DNA of 64,000 nt from an uncultured Hyphomicrobiales bacterium (GTDB lineage Bacteria > Pseudomonadota > Alphaproteobacteria > Rhizobiales > Beijerinckiaceae), in contig CAINED010000072.1 in assembly GCA_903847605.1 (NCBI GenBank), positions 39,056-103,055 of the forward strand, read 5' to 3'. The position numbers were made by a program, and so were the translations under genes. Every line of letters begins with the position of its first letter. Positions within the stretch are counted from its first letter, which is position 1. Below are positions 1-8,497 of the stretch, in pieces. The notes under the pieces are model-generated. The model ran no database searches. It saw only the letters and a program-made list of their open reading frames with translations, and was not told the DNA's origin.

Positions 1-803
1 GTTGCGGCGAGCGCGCGGCCGAGATCGGATGTGAGAGTGAAGACTTTCATGAAGGCTTTTTCGGCATCGCTCCTGGCGAATTCGCCGATGGCGGGAATAT
101 CGGGATATTGTTTCAGGCGCTGTCCCGCCTGCACGAAGAAGGGCAGGAGGTCGCCGTTCTTCAGTTTGTCGGTCAGGACCGAACTCATCGTCGCGAGCGA
201 GGCGACGGCGACTTCGACTTCGCCGCGTTCGAGTGCAAGAAACACTTGACCGACGCCGCTGTAGCCGCTGATCAGCTTGAAGCGCGTGCCGCCGATGCGA
301 TTGAGGACGAGCGGCGCCTGCGCGGGCACGTTGTTCAATCCCGGCGATCCCGCGATGATTTCGCGCTTGCGCGCATCTTCCAACGTCTTGATGCCCGAAG
401 ACTTCGAGGCCAGACCGACGAAGCCGAGGCTGTCGAGCCTGCCGATCCATTTGAAGTCGCGCGCGTCAAAATTCGCCTTGTCGTTGAAGAGGCTTTCCTG
501 AACCAGAGTGACATGAATGACCGAAATGACAGTGCCGTCTTTCGGCGCGACATTGGCGAGATGATTGAGCGCTACGAGCCCGCCCGCGCCGGGCATGGCC
601 ACGGGCACGAGCGCCGGTTCGCCGGGAATGAATCGCCCGAGATGGCGTGCGACGACTTGTGCGAAAACACCATACGAAGCGCCGACAGCCGTGCCGATGA
701 CGATGCGGACGGTCTTGCCCTTGTAAAAGTCTTCCTGTGCGCGAGCAGCATTCGACAGGGCAAGCAAGACACAAAGGCTTGCTAATAGCCGTGCTGCCCT
801 CAT
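1..803 (-). CDS. Bug/TctC-family periplasmic binding protein, partial (C-terminus beyond window)
   Basis: Reading leftward from an ATG at 803, the frame stays open to base 1. The first 22 or so residues form a signal peptide (hydrophobic LLASLCVLLALS, cut near ARA-QED). The mature start DFYKGKTVRIVIG, the later PGAGGLVALNHLAN and the DGTVISV segment are the usual Bug (tripartite tricarboxylate receptor) landmarks. About 267 residues are visible of the 320-340 usual for the family, so only the C-terminal part is missing. It should bind a small, probably organic-acid, ligand in the periplasm. The N-terminus resembles the Bug protein at 54050-55075, which also starts its mature part with DFYKGKT. 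It lies 54 bases upstream-to-downstream from another Bug gene on the same strand, so the two may be co-transcribed. The ligand cannot be told from sequence. Confidence 0.85.
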   Translation of the reverse strand, partial: MRAARLLASLCVLLALSNAARAQEDFYKGKTVRIVIGTAVGASYGVFAQVVARHLGRFIPGEPALVPVAMPGAGGLVALNHLANVAPKDGTVISVIHVTLVQESLFNDKANFDARDFKWIGRLDSLGFVGLASKSSGIKTLEDARKREIIAGSPGLNNVPAQAPLVLNRIGGTRFKLISGYSGVGQVFLALERGEVEVAVASLATMSSVLTDKLKNGDLLPFFVQAGQRLKQYPDIPAIGEFARSDAEKAFMKVFTLTSDLGRALAA

Positions 804-857
804 GGTGCTTCCTCTCTTTATGCGCAGGGCATGATTGTTCTGCGCCGCTCCTGCCGC

Positions 858-1826
858 TTATTGCGGCTGTATGCCTGCCGCCTTCACGATGGCCGCCCAT
901 TTCACCAGTTCCGCCGCGACATAGGCTTTCGCCTGTTCCGGCGTCATCGGCGTCGGCTCCATGATCTGTTTTGAAAAGTTTTCGCGGATCGCAGGATCGT
1001 TCAGCGCGGCGACGGTGTGCGCGTTGATCTGGTCGAGCACCGCTTTGGGGACGGACGCCGGCGCGACGAGCGCATTCCACGCCGCGGCGACGACGCCTTC
1101 CACGCCCGATTCCCTGAATGTCGGCACATCAGGCATGGCGAGCGAGCGCTTCTCCGATGTGACGGCCAATATCTTCAGCTTGCCTTCCTTGCCGAACTGC
1201 AGGACGGACACGGCCGGCAGTACCGTCATCTGCACGTCGTTGCGCATCACGGCCATGGCGGCTTCGGGCGACGATTTCATGGGAAGATGCGTAACCTTCG
1301 TGCCGCTCTTGTTGGCGACGAGTTCCATGGAGAGATGCGACAGCGATCCCTGACCGATCGACGAGAAATTATACTTGCCGGGATCCTTCGCAAGCTTTGC
1401 GACGAGTTCCTTGACGGTGGAGACACCCATCTCGTTGCTGACGGCGAGCACGCTCGGCTGCTCGGTGAGAATTGTGACTGCAACGATCTCCTTGTCGGGA
1501 TCGTAGGGCATGGACTTCATCAGCAGCTTGTTCATGCCGAGCCCGCCGAGCAGGCCGATGCCGAGAACGGAGCCGTCGGCCGGCCCCTTGGCGACGGCGG
1601 CGACGCCGAGATTGCCGCCCGCGCCCGGCCGGTTCTCGAGGAGAAAAACCTTGCCCGTGCGTTCCTTGAACTTGTCGGCAAGCAGGCGCGCGATGATGTC
1701 GGGCGTCGAACCTGCGGCGAACGGGACGACGATAGTCACCTGGGCTGGCGGCCATTGCGCAGTTTGCGCCGAAGCGGGAAGCGCCAGCGATGCGAGCGCC
1801 AGCGCAGCGAATATTGCCGATTTCAT
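858..1826 (-). CDS. Bug/TctC-family tripartite tricarboxylate transporter substrate-binding protein
   Basis: The product is 322 residues, the normal length for Bug receptors. It has a signal peptide (MKSAIFAALALASLALPASA) and then the family landmarks: VTIVVPFAAGSTPDIIARL near residues 30-48, NRPGAGGNLGVAAVAKGPADG near 65-85, and YDPDKEI. The C-terminal DVPTFRESGVEGV and P-E-Q-A-K-A region is also typical. It should be a periplasmic high-affinity binder of a carboxylate or aromatic acid. No TctA/TctB membrane subunits lie nearby. The upstream side abuts a porin remnant, and the downstream neighbour on the same strand is another Bug gene. A purine-rich stretch (GAGGAGATCCC on the minus strand) just before the ATG serves as ribosome binding site. 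Confidence 0.9.
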   Translation of the reverse strand: MKSAIFAALALASLALPASAQTAQWPPAQVTIVVPFAAGSTPDIIARLLADKFKERTGKVFLLENRPGAGGNLGVAAVAKGPADGSVLGIGLLGGLGMNKLLMKSMPYDPDKEIVAVTILTEQPSVLAVSNEMGVSTVKELVAKLAKDPGKYNFSSIGQGSLSHLSMELVANKSGTKVTHLPMKSSPEAAMAVMRNDVQMTVLPAVSVLQFGKEGKLKILAVTSEKRSLAMPDVPTFRESGVEGVVAAAWNALVAPASVPKAVLDQINAHTVAALNDPAIRENFSKQIMEPTPMTPEQAKAYVAAELVKWAAIVKAAGIQPQ

Positions 1827-1914
1827 GGGATCTCCTCGACCTGCCTCGGTATCGCCGGGCAGTATTGACGCGTCCGCTCAAAGATCAAGCGTTGTCGAGA
1901 GATGTCAGCGCTCG

Positions 1915-2319
1915 ACGGCGCCGGCGCTCTCCGGCGCGGTCGGCCAGAACACGGCCAACTTCACGACGCCGGCGGCTCTCGCCAACACCATCGCGGCCAG
2001 CTATGTCCGCGTGACGCAGCGGACCGACTGGCAGCAGGGCGGCCTCTCCAAGGCTTCGGCCTGGACGGTCGGCACCAACCTGACCTGGTCGCCGGTTCGT
2101 GGCTTCGACATCGGCCTCGAGCTGAGCTATGCCCGCCTGAAGCAGAACCTGACCGGCCTGAACGGCGCGGCTCCCTCGCTTGCTAACGTGGCTGCGGCCT
2201 GCGTCGGCGGCATCGGCGGCGGCGGCGCGGCGGCTGGCGTGTGCGGCGGCAACCCGCTCAACTTCAAGATCAGCCCGAACGTGTGGAACGCCCGTCTCCG
2301 CGTCGAGCGCAACTTCTGA
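1915..2319 (+). pseudogene. 3' remnant of a rhizobial-type porin gene
   Basis: About 134 codons read in one frame as the C-terminal end of an outer-membrane porin. Visible landmarks are an ASYVRVTQRTDWQQGG strand, a WTVGTNLTWSPVRGFDIGLE strand pair resembling late beta-strands of alphaproteobacterial porins, and the closing NVWNARLRVERNF with the terminal phenylalanine needed for outer-membrane assembly. Porins of this family have roughly 450-550 residues, so three quarters of the gene is missing. Upstream in the same frame the translation at once becomes the antisense of the neighbouring Bug gene. There is no signal peptide and no plausible start. The strong terminator after the stop codon is retained. 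I read it as the tail left by a deletion or recombination. An assembly join is the alternative. Confidence 0.75.
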
Positions 2320-2327
2320 TCGCAGAG

Positions 2328-2359
2328 GGCCGGCCTGACCCGCATCAGGCCGGCCTTTT
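2328..2359 (+). terminator. Rho-independent terminator of the porin remnant
   Basis: An 11-base perfect stem (GGCCGGCCTGA, 2328-2338, with TCAGGCCGGCC, 2345-2355) has a 6-base loop and is followed by TTTT. It starts 9 bases after the porin stop codon. Confidence 0.9.
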
Positions 2360-2409
2360 GCCAAGAGTTTGAAACTTCAGGTGGCGGCTCCAGAGGCCAC
2401 CGACTTCGA

Positions 2410-2436
2410 TCCCGGCCCCTGCGGCCGGGATTTTTT
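2410..2436 (+). terminator. Second Rho-independent terminator in tandem
   Basis: The stem TCCCGGCC (2410-2417) pairs with GGCCGGGA (2423-2430) around a 5-base loop and is followed by TTTTTT. It insulates the molybdenum hydroxylase genes downstream from transcription of the former porin gene. Confidence 0.85.
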
Positions 2437-2501
2437 ATTCCGTTTCGTCGTTGATCACGCACGCAGGAACGCTAGACTGGCATTTTCCGGGGAGGGACAA
2501 G

Positions 2502-2978
2502 ATGGCCAGATATACGCTTGACGTGAACGGTCAGTCGCGCGCGGTCGACGTGCATGATCCGCAGGAGCCATTACTCTATGTGCTGCGCAACGATCTCAAT
2601 CTGACAGGCGCGAAATACGGCTGCGGGCTCGGCCAGTGCGGCGCCTGCACTGTTATCATCGACGGCGAGCCCGTGCGCACATGCATGACGCCCGTTTCCG
2701 CGGCGAAGGGCAGGATCGTCACAATCGAGGGCCTCGGCACGCCGCAGAAGCCGCATGCCGTGCAGGCCGCCTTCATCGAGGAGCAGGCTTCGCAATGCGG
2801 CTACTGCACCAACGGCATGGTGATGACGACCGCCGCGCTTCTGGCGAAGACAAAGTCGCCGACGAAGGCGCAGGTGAACGAGGCGCTCGCCGCCAACATC
2901 TGCCGCTGCGGCACGCATGACCGCATCGTGAAGGCTGCCATGAGAGCTGCGGCCTCTGGCGCCGCCGCGTCGAAGTGA
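2502..2978 (+). CDS. iorA: (2Fe-2S)-binding small subunit of a molybdenum hydroxylase (isoquinoline 1-oxidoreductase alpha type)
   Basis: The product is 158 residues, the usual size. The N-terminal ferredoxin-like domain has Cys41, Cys46, Cys49 and Cys61 (CGLGQCGAC...C). The C-terminal helical domain has Cys99, Cys102, Cys134 and Cys136 (CGYC and CRC). These ligate two [2Fe-2S] clusters that carry electrons away from the molybdenum centre. I chose the ATG at 2502 because it follows GGGGAGGGA and starts the conserved MARYTLDVNG strand; an in-frame ATG further up has no such site. The gene ends 11 bases before the large subunit, with which it forms a two-subunit enzyme. No FAD-binding medium subunit is present, which fits the isoquinoline oxidoreductase class, in which electrons leave through other carriers. 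The natural substrate is unknown; N-heterocycles or aldehydes are possible. Confidence 0.9.
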   Translation: MARYTLDVNGQSRAVDVHDPQEPLLYVLRNDLNLTGAKYGCGLGQCGACTVIIDGEPVRTCMTPVSAAKGRIVTIEGLGTPQKPHAVQAAFIEEQASQCGYCTNGMVMTTAALLAKTKSPTKAQVNEALAANICRCGTHDRIVKAAMRAAASGAAASK

Positions 2979-2989
2979 GGGAGGGGCAC

Positions 2990-5221
2990 ATGAACATCAT
3001 GCAAAATCGTGTCGCTCTTTCGCGCCGCGCCTTTCTCGCAGGCTCGGGTTCTCTCGTCGTCGCCTTTTCGATGCACGCGCCCGCGCTTGCGCAAAATCTT
3101 CCGGGTCCAGTTCCCGCACGGCGCGGAACCGACAACAAGAAGGTCGATTCCTATTTCGTCATCAACGCCGATGGCGGCGTGACGCTCTACTCTGGCAAGG
3201 TCGATCTCGGCACCGGACATCGCATCGCATTGCCGCAGATTGTCGCCGACGAACTCGGCATAGCCATCGAGCGCATCACGATGATCGAGGGCGACACCCA
3301 TCTGACGCCCGATCAGGGTTCGACATCCGGCTCGAACGGCATGATGCGCGGCGGCGTGCAGACGCGACAGGCGGCTGCGACCGCACGCGCGGCATTGATC
3401 AAACTCGGCGCTCAAAAACTGAACTTGCCGGAAGCCGAACTCGATACGATCGACGGCGAGGTGCGCCCGAAGAAGGGCGGCGCCGGCGTCACGTTCGCGG
3501 CGCTGCTCGCCAACCAGTCGTTCAATCTTGAACTCGATCCGAAAGCGCCGCGCCGCAGGCCCAGCGAATACAAATATGTCGGCAAGCATGTGAAGCGGCC
3601 CGACATGCCCGGCAAGGCGACGGGCACGCATGTGTGGATGCACGACTTCAAAGTCGAGGGCATGTTGCACGGGCGTTCGGTCTATCCGCCGCGTCCCGGC
3701 GCAAAGCTCGTCAGCGTCGACGAAACATCTGTCGCAGATATTCCCGGCGTGCGCGTCGTGCGCATAAACAACTATCTCGGCGTTGTCGCCGAGCGCGAAT
3801 GGCACGCGCATAAGGCCGCACGGCAGTTGAAGGCCGTGTGGGAAGGCGGCGGCATTCCGACGTCGAGCGCCGAAGCGCAATCCTATCTGCGCGCGTCGGG
3901 CCCGCGCGATGGCGAGCAGACCATCGACAAGAAAGGCGAATTCGCAAAAGCATGGCCGGGCGCTGCGAAAAAGGTGACGTCGGATTTCTATTGGCCGATG
4001 CAATCGCATGCCTCGCTTGGGCCCTCCTGCGCCATCGCCGATGTGCGCAGCGACGGAGCGACGATATGGACGGCGTCACAGGGCACGCACAAATTCGCGG
4101 ATGCCTTCGACGGCTTTCTGCAACTGCCGAAAGGAAGCGTGCGCCAGATCTATCTCGATGGCGCAGGCTGTTACGGCATGAACGGCCATGACGACGCCGC
4201 CGCGGACGCCGCAATCCTTTCGCGCGCCGTCGGCAAGCCTGTACGCGTGCAATGGACACGCGAGGACGAACACGCCTGGGATCCCAAGGGCCCGCCGCAG
4301 ACGCTGACGGTCGAAGCCGGCCTCGACGCCGATGGCAAGATCACGAGCTGGCGCTCGCAGATGTGGATTCCGCGCCCGACGCCAAAGCTGCCGAATGTGC
4401 CGCTCGTCGGGCCGGAACTTGCAGGCCTGCCGCAGACGATGGGTATTGCGACCGGATCGCTCTTTCAGGGCGCGACGCCGGTTTACGAAATTCCCAACAT
4501 GGAAACGCAATTGCACTTCCTGCGTGGCGCGCCGGTGCGCACCTCGCCGTTGCGCGCGCCGGGCAAGATCGGCAATCTCATGGCCGTCGAGACCGTGATG
4601 GACGAGCTTGCGTTGCTTGCCGGCAAAGACCCCGTCGCATTCCGGCTCGAATATCTGAAGGAGCCGCGCTCCATCGACGTGCTGAAGAAAGCGGCGGAAA
4701 TCCATGGCTGGCAGCCGCGCGTGCAACCGCGGCTCGATGGCAAGGGCAGGGGCATCGCTTTCACGCACTACAAGGGCAACGAAACCTGGGTGGCGCTCGC
4801 CATCGATGTCGAAGTCGACAAGGCGAGCGGCGCGATAAAGGTCGTGCGCGCGAGTTGCGCCCATGATTGCGGGCAGATCATCTCGCCCGACGGCGTGAAG
4901 GCGCAGGTCGAGGGATGCATCATCCAGACGATCTCGCGCACGCTGCACGAGGAGACGAAGTTCGACCGCAACCAGATCACGGGCGTGGACTGGGCGAGCT
5001 ATCCCGTGCTGACCTTCGCCGAAGTGCCGGAGTTGAACATCGCGCTCATCGACAGGCCGGACCAGCGCCCGCTGGGCGCCGGCGAAGCCGCGACGGCACC
5101 GGTCGCCGCAGCCATCGCCAACGCGGTGTTCGATGCGACGGGCGTGCGCCTGCGCAGCGCGCCGTTCACGCCGCAAAGGGTGCGCAGCGCGATGGCGGAA
5201 AGCGCGACGAAGGCGGGGTGA
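2990..5221 (+). CDS. iorB: Molybdopterin-binding large subunit (isoquinoline 1-oxidoreductase beta type)
   Basis: The product is 743 residues. The N-terminus has a twin-arginine signal (SRRAFLAGSGSLVVAFSMHA), so the enzyme is exported folded to the periplasm. That suits a cofactor-loaded hydroxylase, with the small subunit presumably carried along. The aldehyde-oxidase hammerhead and molybdopterin domains follow: GKVDLGTGHRIALPQIVADE near residue 66, GSTSGSNGMMRGG, RTSPLRAPGK in the middle and PLGAGEAATAPVAAAIANAV near the C-terminus. The Glu in GAGEA is expected to be the catalytic base. I chose the ATG at 2990 because it follows GGGAGGGGCAC and leaves the Tat motif about 12 residues in. The gene pairs with the small subunit directly upstream. 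No maturation factor (XdhC/MocA type) is seen in the window. Confidence 0.9.
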   Translation: MNIMQNRVALSRRAFLAGSGSLVVAFSMHAPALAQNLPGPVPARRGTDNKKVDSYFVINADGGVTLYSGKVDLGTGHRIALPQIVADELGIAIERITMIEGDTHLTPDQGSTSGSNGMMRGGVQTRQAAATARAALIKLGAQKLNLPEAELDTIDGEVRPKKGGAGVTFAALLANQSFNLELDPKAPRRRPSEYKYVGKHVKRPDMPGKATGTHVWMHDFKVEGMLHGRSVYPPRPGAKLVSVDETSVADIPGVRVVRINNYLGVVAEREWHAHKAARQLKAVWEGGGIPTSSAEAQSYLRASGPRDGEQTIDKKGEFAKAWPGAAKKVTSDFYWPMQSHASLGPSCAIADVRSDGATIWTASQGTHKFADAFDGFLQLPKGSVRQIYLDGAGCYGMNGHDDAAADAAILSRAVGKPVRVQWTREDEHAWDPKGPPQTLTVEAGLDADGKITSWRSQMWIPRPTPKLPNVPLVGPELAGLPQTMGIATGSLFQGATPVYEIPNMETQLHFLRGAPVRTSPLRAPGKIGNLMAVETVMDELALLAGKDPVAFRLEYLKEPRSIDVLKKAAEIHGWQPRVQPRLDGKGRGIAFTHYKGNETWVALAIDVEVDKASGAIKVVRASCAHDCGQIISPDGVKAQVEGCIIQTISRTLHEETKFDRNQITGVDWASYPVLTFAEVPELNIALIDRPDQRPLGAGEAATAPVAAAIANAVFDATGVRLRSAPFTPQRVRSAMAESATKAG

Positions 5222-5298
5222 ATTGAAAGCGGAGCGACGTCATTCCCTACCCATGCGCTGCATTTTGTCCGGGATCGTTATGTTGTAATCTCCTCGCG

Positions 5299-5328
5299 GT
5301 CCCGGATAACGCTTCGCGTTTCCGGGAC
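5299..5328. repeat. REP-like palindrome
   Basis: GTCCCGGA (5299-5306) pairs with TCCGGGAC (5321-5328), and an inner AACGC (5308-5312) pairs with GCGTT (5316-5320) around a TTC loop. It is a nearly perfect hairpin between genes, of the CCCGG-core type that also occurs at 23866-23955. It may act as a weak transcription end after the hydroxylase genes. Confidence 0.6.
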
Positions 5329-5346
5329 GACACGACAAGGAATGTC

Positions 5347-6333
5347 ATGCGCTCTCTCACCCGCCGCCGCTTCGTTTATTTCTCTGCCGCAGGCATTTTC
5401 GCGCCATCCGTGTTGCGGGCGCAGGGCAAATATCCCGAGCGCACGATCAAGTTCGTCGTGCCCTTCGCGCCCGGCGGCGTTTACGACGCTTTCGCGCGGC
5501 CCTTCGCAGAAAAGGTGAAGCCGTGGCTCGGCAATGTCGTGATTGAAAACGTCGGCGGCGCCGGTGGAGCGATCGGCGCTGCGCAGGTCGCGCGCGCTGC
5601 GCCCGACGGTTACACGATGCTGCTGGGCGGCGGTGGTCCGAACATCATCATTCCCGCGGCGGCGAAGAAACTGAATTACGATGCGCAGAAGGATCTCGAT
5701 CCGGTCTGCATCAACACGCTCAACGGCCTCGGGATTTCGGTTCATCCCTCGATGCCCGTGAAGACGCTGGCGGAACTCATCGACTATCTCAAAAAGAATA
5801 CGGGCAAGTATTCATACGGTTCCGCGGGCACGGGCTCCGCCACCCATCTCGGAGCGGAACTCTTCAAGTCGCTCACCGGCATCTCGGACCTGCCGCATGT
5901 GCCCTACAAGGGCAGCGGCCAATCGCTGATCGATCTCGTCAGCGGACAGATCAAGCTCTCCTTCCCGAACATCACCGGGCAGGTGCTGGCGCTGCACAAT
6001 CAGGACAAGATCCGCATTCTCGCGATGACGACGCAGCAGCGCATGCGCGGCGCTCCCAATATTCCAACTGCCGAAGAAGCCGGCCTCAAGAACATGATCG
6101 CGCTGAACTTCACCGGCCTTGTCGTGCCTGCAGGGACGCCGCGCGCCATCGTCGATGTCATCGCCAATGCGTCGCGCGAAGTGATGAAGATGCCGGACTT
6201 TCGCGCCTATCTCATAGAATCCGGAATCGAACCATCGGACGATGACACGCCTGAAAAGGCACGCCGCTTCCTAGACGAGGAACGCGCGCGCTGGGTGCCT
6301 GTCATCCGCGCGATCAATCTGCAATTGGGATGA
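5347..6333 (+). CDS. Bug/TctC-family periplasmic binding protein
   Basis: The product is 328 residues. The N-terminus MRSLTRRRFVYFSAAGIFAPSVLRAQ looks like a Tat-type signal (TRRRFV), which is unusual for this normally Sec-exported family. The mature part starts GKYPERTIKFVVPFAPGGVYDAFARP and continues with NVGGAGGAIGAAQVARAAPDGYT, then SYGSAGTGSATHLGAELFK and LPHVPYKGSGQSLIDLVSGQ. These are Bug signatures for the two lobes and the ligand loops. It follows the molybdenum hydroxylase genes, so its ligand may be a substrate or product of that enzyme; this is inference from position. The stop overlaps the ATG of the ankyrin protein downstream by 4 bases, so the two are translationally coupled. 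Confidence 0.9.
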   Translation: MRSLTRRRFVYFSAAGIFAPSVLRAQGKYPERTIKFVVPFAPGGVYDAFARPFAEKVKPWLGNVVIENVGGAGGAIGAAQVARAAPDGYTMLLGGGGPNIIIPAAAKKLNYDAQKDLDPVCINTLNGLGISVHPSMPVKTLAELIDYLKKNTGKYSYGSAGTGSATHLGAELFKSLTGISDLPHVPYKGSGQSLIDLVSGQIKLSFPNITGQVLALHNQDKIRILAMTTQQRMRGAPNIPTAEEAGLKNMIALNFTGLVVPAGTPRAIVDVIANASREVMKMPDFRAYLIESGIEPSDDDTPEKARRFLDEERARWVPVIRAINLQLG

Positions 6334-6662
6334 AGGAAGAACCAAAATATCCCGAAGCCCTGCACAAAGCCGTCAAGCGCGCCGATCTGCAAAAGATTCG
6401 CGAACTTCTGGCGGCGGGGGCATCGCCGAATGTGCAGGACGCCGGGGGACTGCCGCCCATTGCTTATGTGCTGGAGCATAGTTACGCCATCGGGTTCACC
6501 CTGACGGATGAAACCAGGGAAATGATACGGCTGCTGCGCGAGGCAGGCGCGAACCCGCGCCTGGGCGGCGCGCGCGAATATGCGGAGTCCATGGGATCGG
6601 GCATGGTGTGCAGCGCCATCGAAGCCGCCGACTTTTCGCGGTTCATGGACCTGATGCGGTGA
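6330..6662 (+). CDS. Small ankyrin-repeat protein
   Basis: This 110-residue protein has no signal peptide or membrane segment. The stretch near residues 8-40 (LHKAVKRADLQKIRELLAAG followed by SPNVQDAGGLPPIAYVLEH) is a recognisable ankyrin unit. A second, weaker one lies at ETREMIRLLREAGANPRLGG (about 60-80). Two units make only a minimal binding surface. Its ATG overlaps the stop of the Bug receptor (ATGA), so it is probably made from the same transcript, an odd pairing of a cytoplasmic protein-binding module with a periplasmic receptor. The partner is unknown. The next gene begins about 110 bases on. Confidence 0.8.
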   Translation: MKEEPKYPEALHKAVKRADLQKIRELLAAGASPNVQDAGGLPPIAYVLEHSYAIGFTLTDETREMIRLLREAGANPRLGGAREYAESMGSGMVCSAIEAADFSRFMDLMR

Positions 6663-6770
6663 CGGCCGTTCTCGTGCGATGGCAACGACAGTACGGCTCG
6701 CAATTTTTCAAAGATGACATCCGCTGCCGCTCATAGTACCCCTGCCGCAAATAAAAGACGGGGGCAGGAC

Positions 6771-8414
6771 ATGGCCGCAAGGAATTACGACTACATCATC
6801 GTTGGCGCCGGTTCGGCCGGCTGCGTGCTTGCAGCGCGGCTGAGCGAAGACCCCGATGTGCGCGTGCTGCTGATCGAGGCCGGGCCGCGCGATCGCCATC
6901 CGCTGATTCATATCCCGCTCGGCATGGGCAAGATGCACGAGTGGAACATGTTCGACTGGGGCTATCACACCGAGCCCGAGGCGGCGTTGAACGGAAGGCG
7001 CATCGAGGCCTCGCGCGGCAAGGTTCTGGGCGGCTCGTCGTCTGTCAACGTGATGGCCTATACGCGCGGCCATCGCGGCGACTACGACCGCTGGGCGCGC
7101 AACGGCGCGCAGGGCTGGTCCTATGCGGAATGCCTGCCTTACTTCAAACGCTGCGAGACCTGGGCGCATGGTGAAAATTCCGGCGGCGGCTCCGCCTATC
7201 GCGGCTCTGATGGGCCGATCGGAACCGAGTTCGCGCGTACGCAGGATCCGATTTTCGAAGCATGGAGAGAAGCGGCGCGGCAGGCCGGCATTCCCGTAAC
7301 GGAAGACTATAACGGTGCGAACGGCGAAGGCTTCGGGCGCAGCCAGTATACGATCAGGAACGGGCGGCGCTCGTCTTCGTCCAACGCCTATCTTCGTCCC
7401 GCGGAAGGCCGCCCCAATCTCACCGTCGAAACCAATGCGATGACGACGCGCATCATAATGGAAGGCAAGACCGCGCGTGGCGTCACCTTCGTGAACAATG
7501 GCATGAGCGTCGACGCTTATGCCGACAGGGAAGTCATCCTGTCCGCGGGCACATTCAACTCGCCGCACCTTCTGATGCTTTCGGGCATCGGGCCGGCCGA
7601 TCATCTCAAGGAAATGGGCATTTCGCCCATCGTCGATCTGCCTGTCGGGAAGAACCTGCAGGATCATCTGGCCATGCTCATCATGTTCACGCGGCCGCAG
7701 AACATGTCGCCGTTCCGTGAGAGCATGCGTTTCGATCGCATGGCATGGGCCATGATTCAGGCCTATTTCTTCGGCAGCGGACGCGGCGTCGTCGTGCCCG
7801 GCGGCTTGCATGCCTTCATCAAGACCGATCCTTCGCAGCCGGTGCCTGACATCGAATATATGTTCCGGGGTGTGCCAACGAAAACCAACATGTGGTTCCC
7901 CGGCATCAAGGCGCCCTATGCGGATGGCTACGGCATAAGGCCGTGCCTGCTTCATCCCGAAAGCCGTGGCGAGGTGAAGCTGAATTCCACCAATCCGATG
8001 GATGCGCCGAAGATCATCTATAACTTCTTCTCTTCGCCCAACGATCTTCCGAAACTGCGTCTCGGCTTCAAGATCGCGCGCGATGTCGCCGCTCAAAAGG
8101 CGCTCGATCCCTATCGCGGCGAAGAAGTCACGCCCGGCCCGAAGGTTCGCACGGACGACGAGATCGACGCCTATATCAAGCGCGCAGCGATTACGGCGCA
8201 CCATCCTGCCGGCACTTGCAAGATGGGCTCCGGCGAAGATTGCGTGCTGAATTCGGATCTCAAAGTGAAGGGCGTCGAGAACCTGCGCGTTGTCGATGGC
8301 TCGGCCATGCCGGACATGGTGGGCGCGCACATCAACGCATGTATCCTGATGATGGCCGACAAGGCGTCCGATGTTATCAGGGGCAGGGAGCCGTTGCCGC
8401 CCTCGAACGCTTGA
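6771..8414 (+). CDS. GMC-family FAD-dependent oxidoreductase (choline dehydrogenase-like)
   Basis: The product is 547 residues, typical for GMC enzymes. The FAD dinucleotide fold is at residues 12-17 (GAGSAG) and is followed by LLIEAGP. GMC signature 1 lies in GKVLGGSSSVNVMAYTRGHRGDYD, and signature 2 in GTFNSPHLLMLSGIGPADHL. The catalytic His lies in AHHPAGTCKMG near the C-terminus, with the closing VVDGSAMPDMVGAHINACILMMADKASD. It oxidises a primary alcohol to an aldehyde or acid. No export signal is visible. I chose the ATG at 6771 for the GGGGGCAGGAC site just ahead; an earlier ATG adds 19 unconserved residues. It stands alone between an ankyrin gene and a PHO-box promoter, so its substrate cannot be guessed from neighbours. 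Confidence 0.9.
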   Translation: MAARNYDYIIVGAGSAGCVLAARLSEDPDVRVLLIEAGPRDRHPLIHIPLGMGKMHEWNMFDWGYHTEPEAALNGRRIEASRGKVLGGSSSVNVMAYTRGHRGDYDRWARNGAQGWSYAECLPYFKRCETWAHGENSGGGSAYRGSDGPIGTEFARTQDPIFEAWREAARQAGIPVTEDYNGANGEGFGRSQYTIRNGRRSSSSNAYLRPAEGRPNLTVETNAMTTRIIMEGKTARGVTFVNNGMSVDAYADREVILSAGTFNSPHLLMLSGIGPADHLKEMGISPIVDLPVGKNLQDHLAMLIMFTRPQNMSPFRESMRFDRMAWAMIQAYFFGSGRGVVVPGGLHAFIKTDPSQPVPDIEYMFRGVPTKTNMWFPGIKAPYADGYGIRPCLLHPESRGEVKLNSTNPMDAPKIIYNFFSSPNDLPKLRLGFKIARDVAAQKALDPYRGEEVTPGPKVRTDDEIDAYIKRAAITAHHPAGTCKMGSGEDCVLNSDLKVKGVENLRVVDGSAMPDMVGAHINACILMMADKASDVIRGREPLPPSNA

Positions 8415-8422
8415 AACGCTCA

Positions 8423-8440
8423 CTGTCACAAAAGCGTCAT
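8423..8440 (+). promoter_or_regulatory. PHO box (PhoB binding site)
   Basis: Two direct 7-mers, CTGTCAC (8423-8429) and GCGTCAT (8434-8440), are separated by AAAA, matching the PhoB consensus of CTGTCAT repeats spaced by 4 A/T-rich bases. The site starts 75 bases before the ATG of a phytase-like esterase, which makes phosphate-starvation control very plausible. Confidence 0.75.
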
Positions 8441-8497
8441 CACTGCCGTGAATGTGGGGGTGCTAGGCTCAAGACCTCCAGAACGGCGAGTGAAATC

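Noticed and set aside
1510..1914. Possible upstream part of the porin
   Set aside because: The translation there is antisense to the Bug gene and has no beta-strand pattern or signal; only the part from about 1915 is porin-like.
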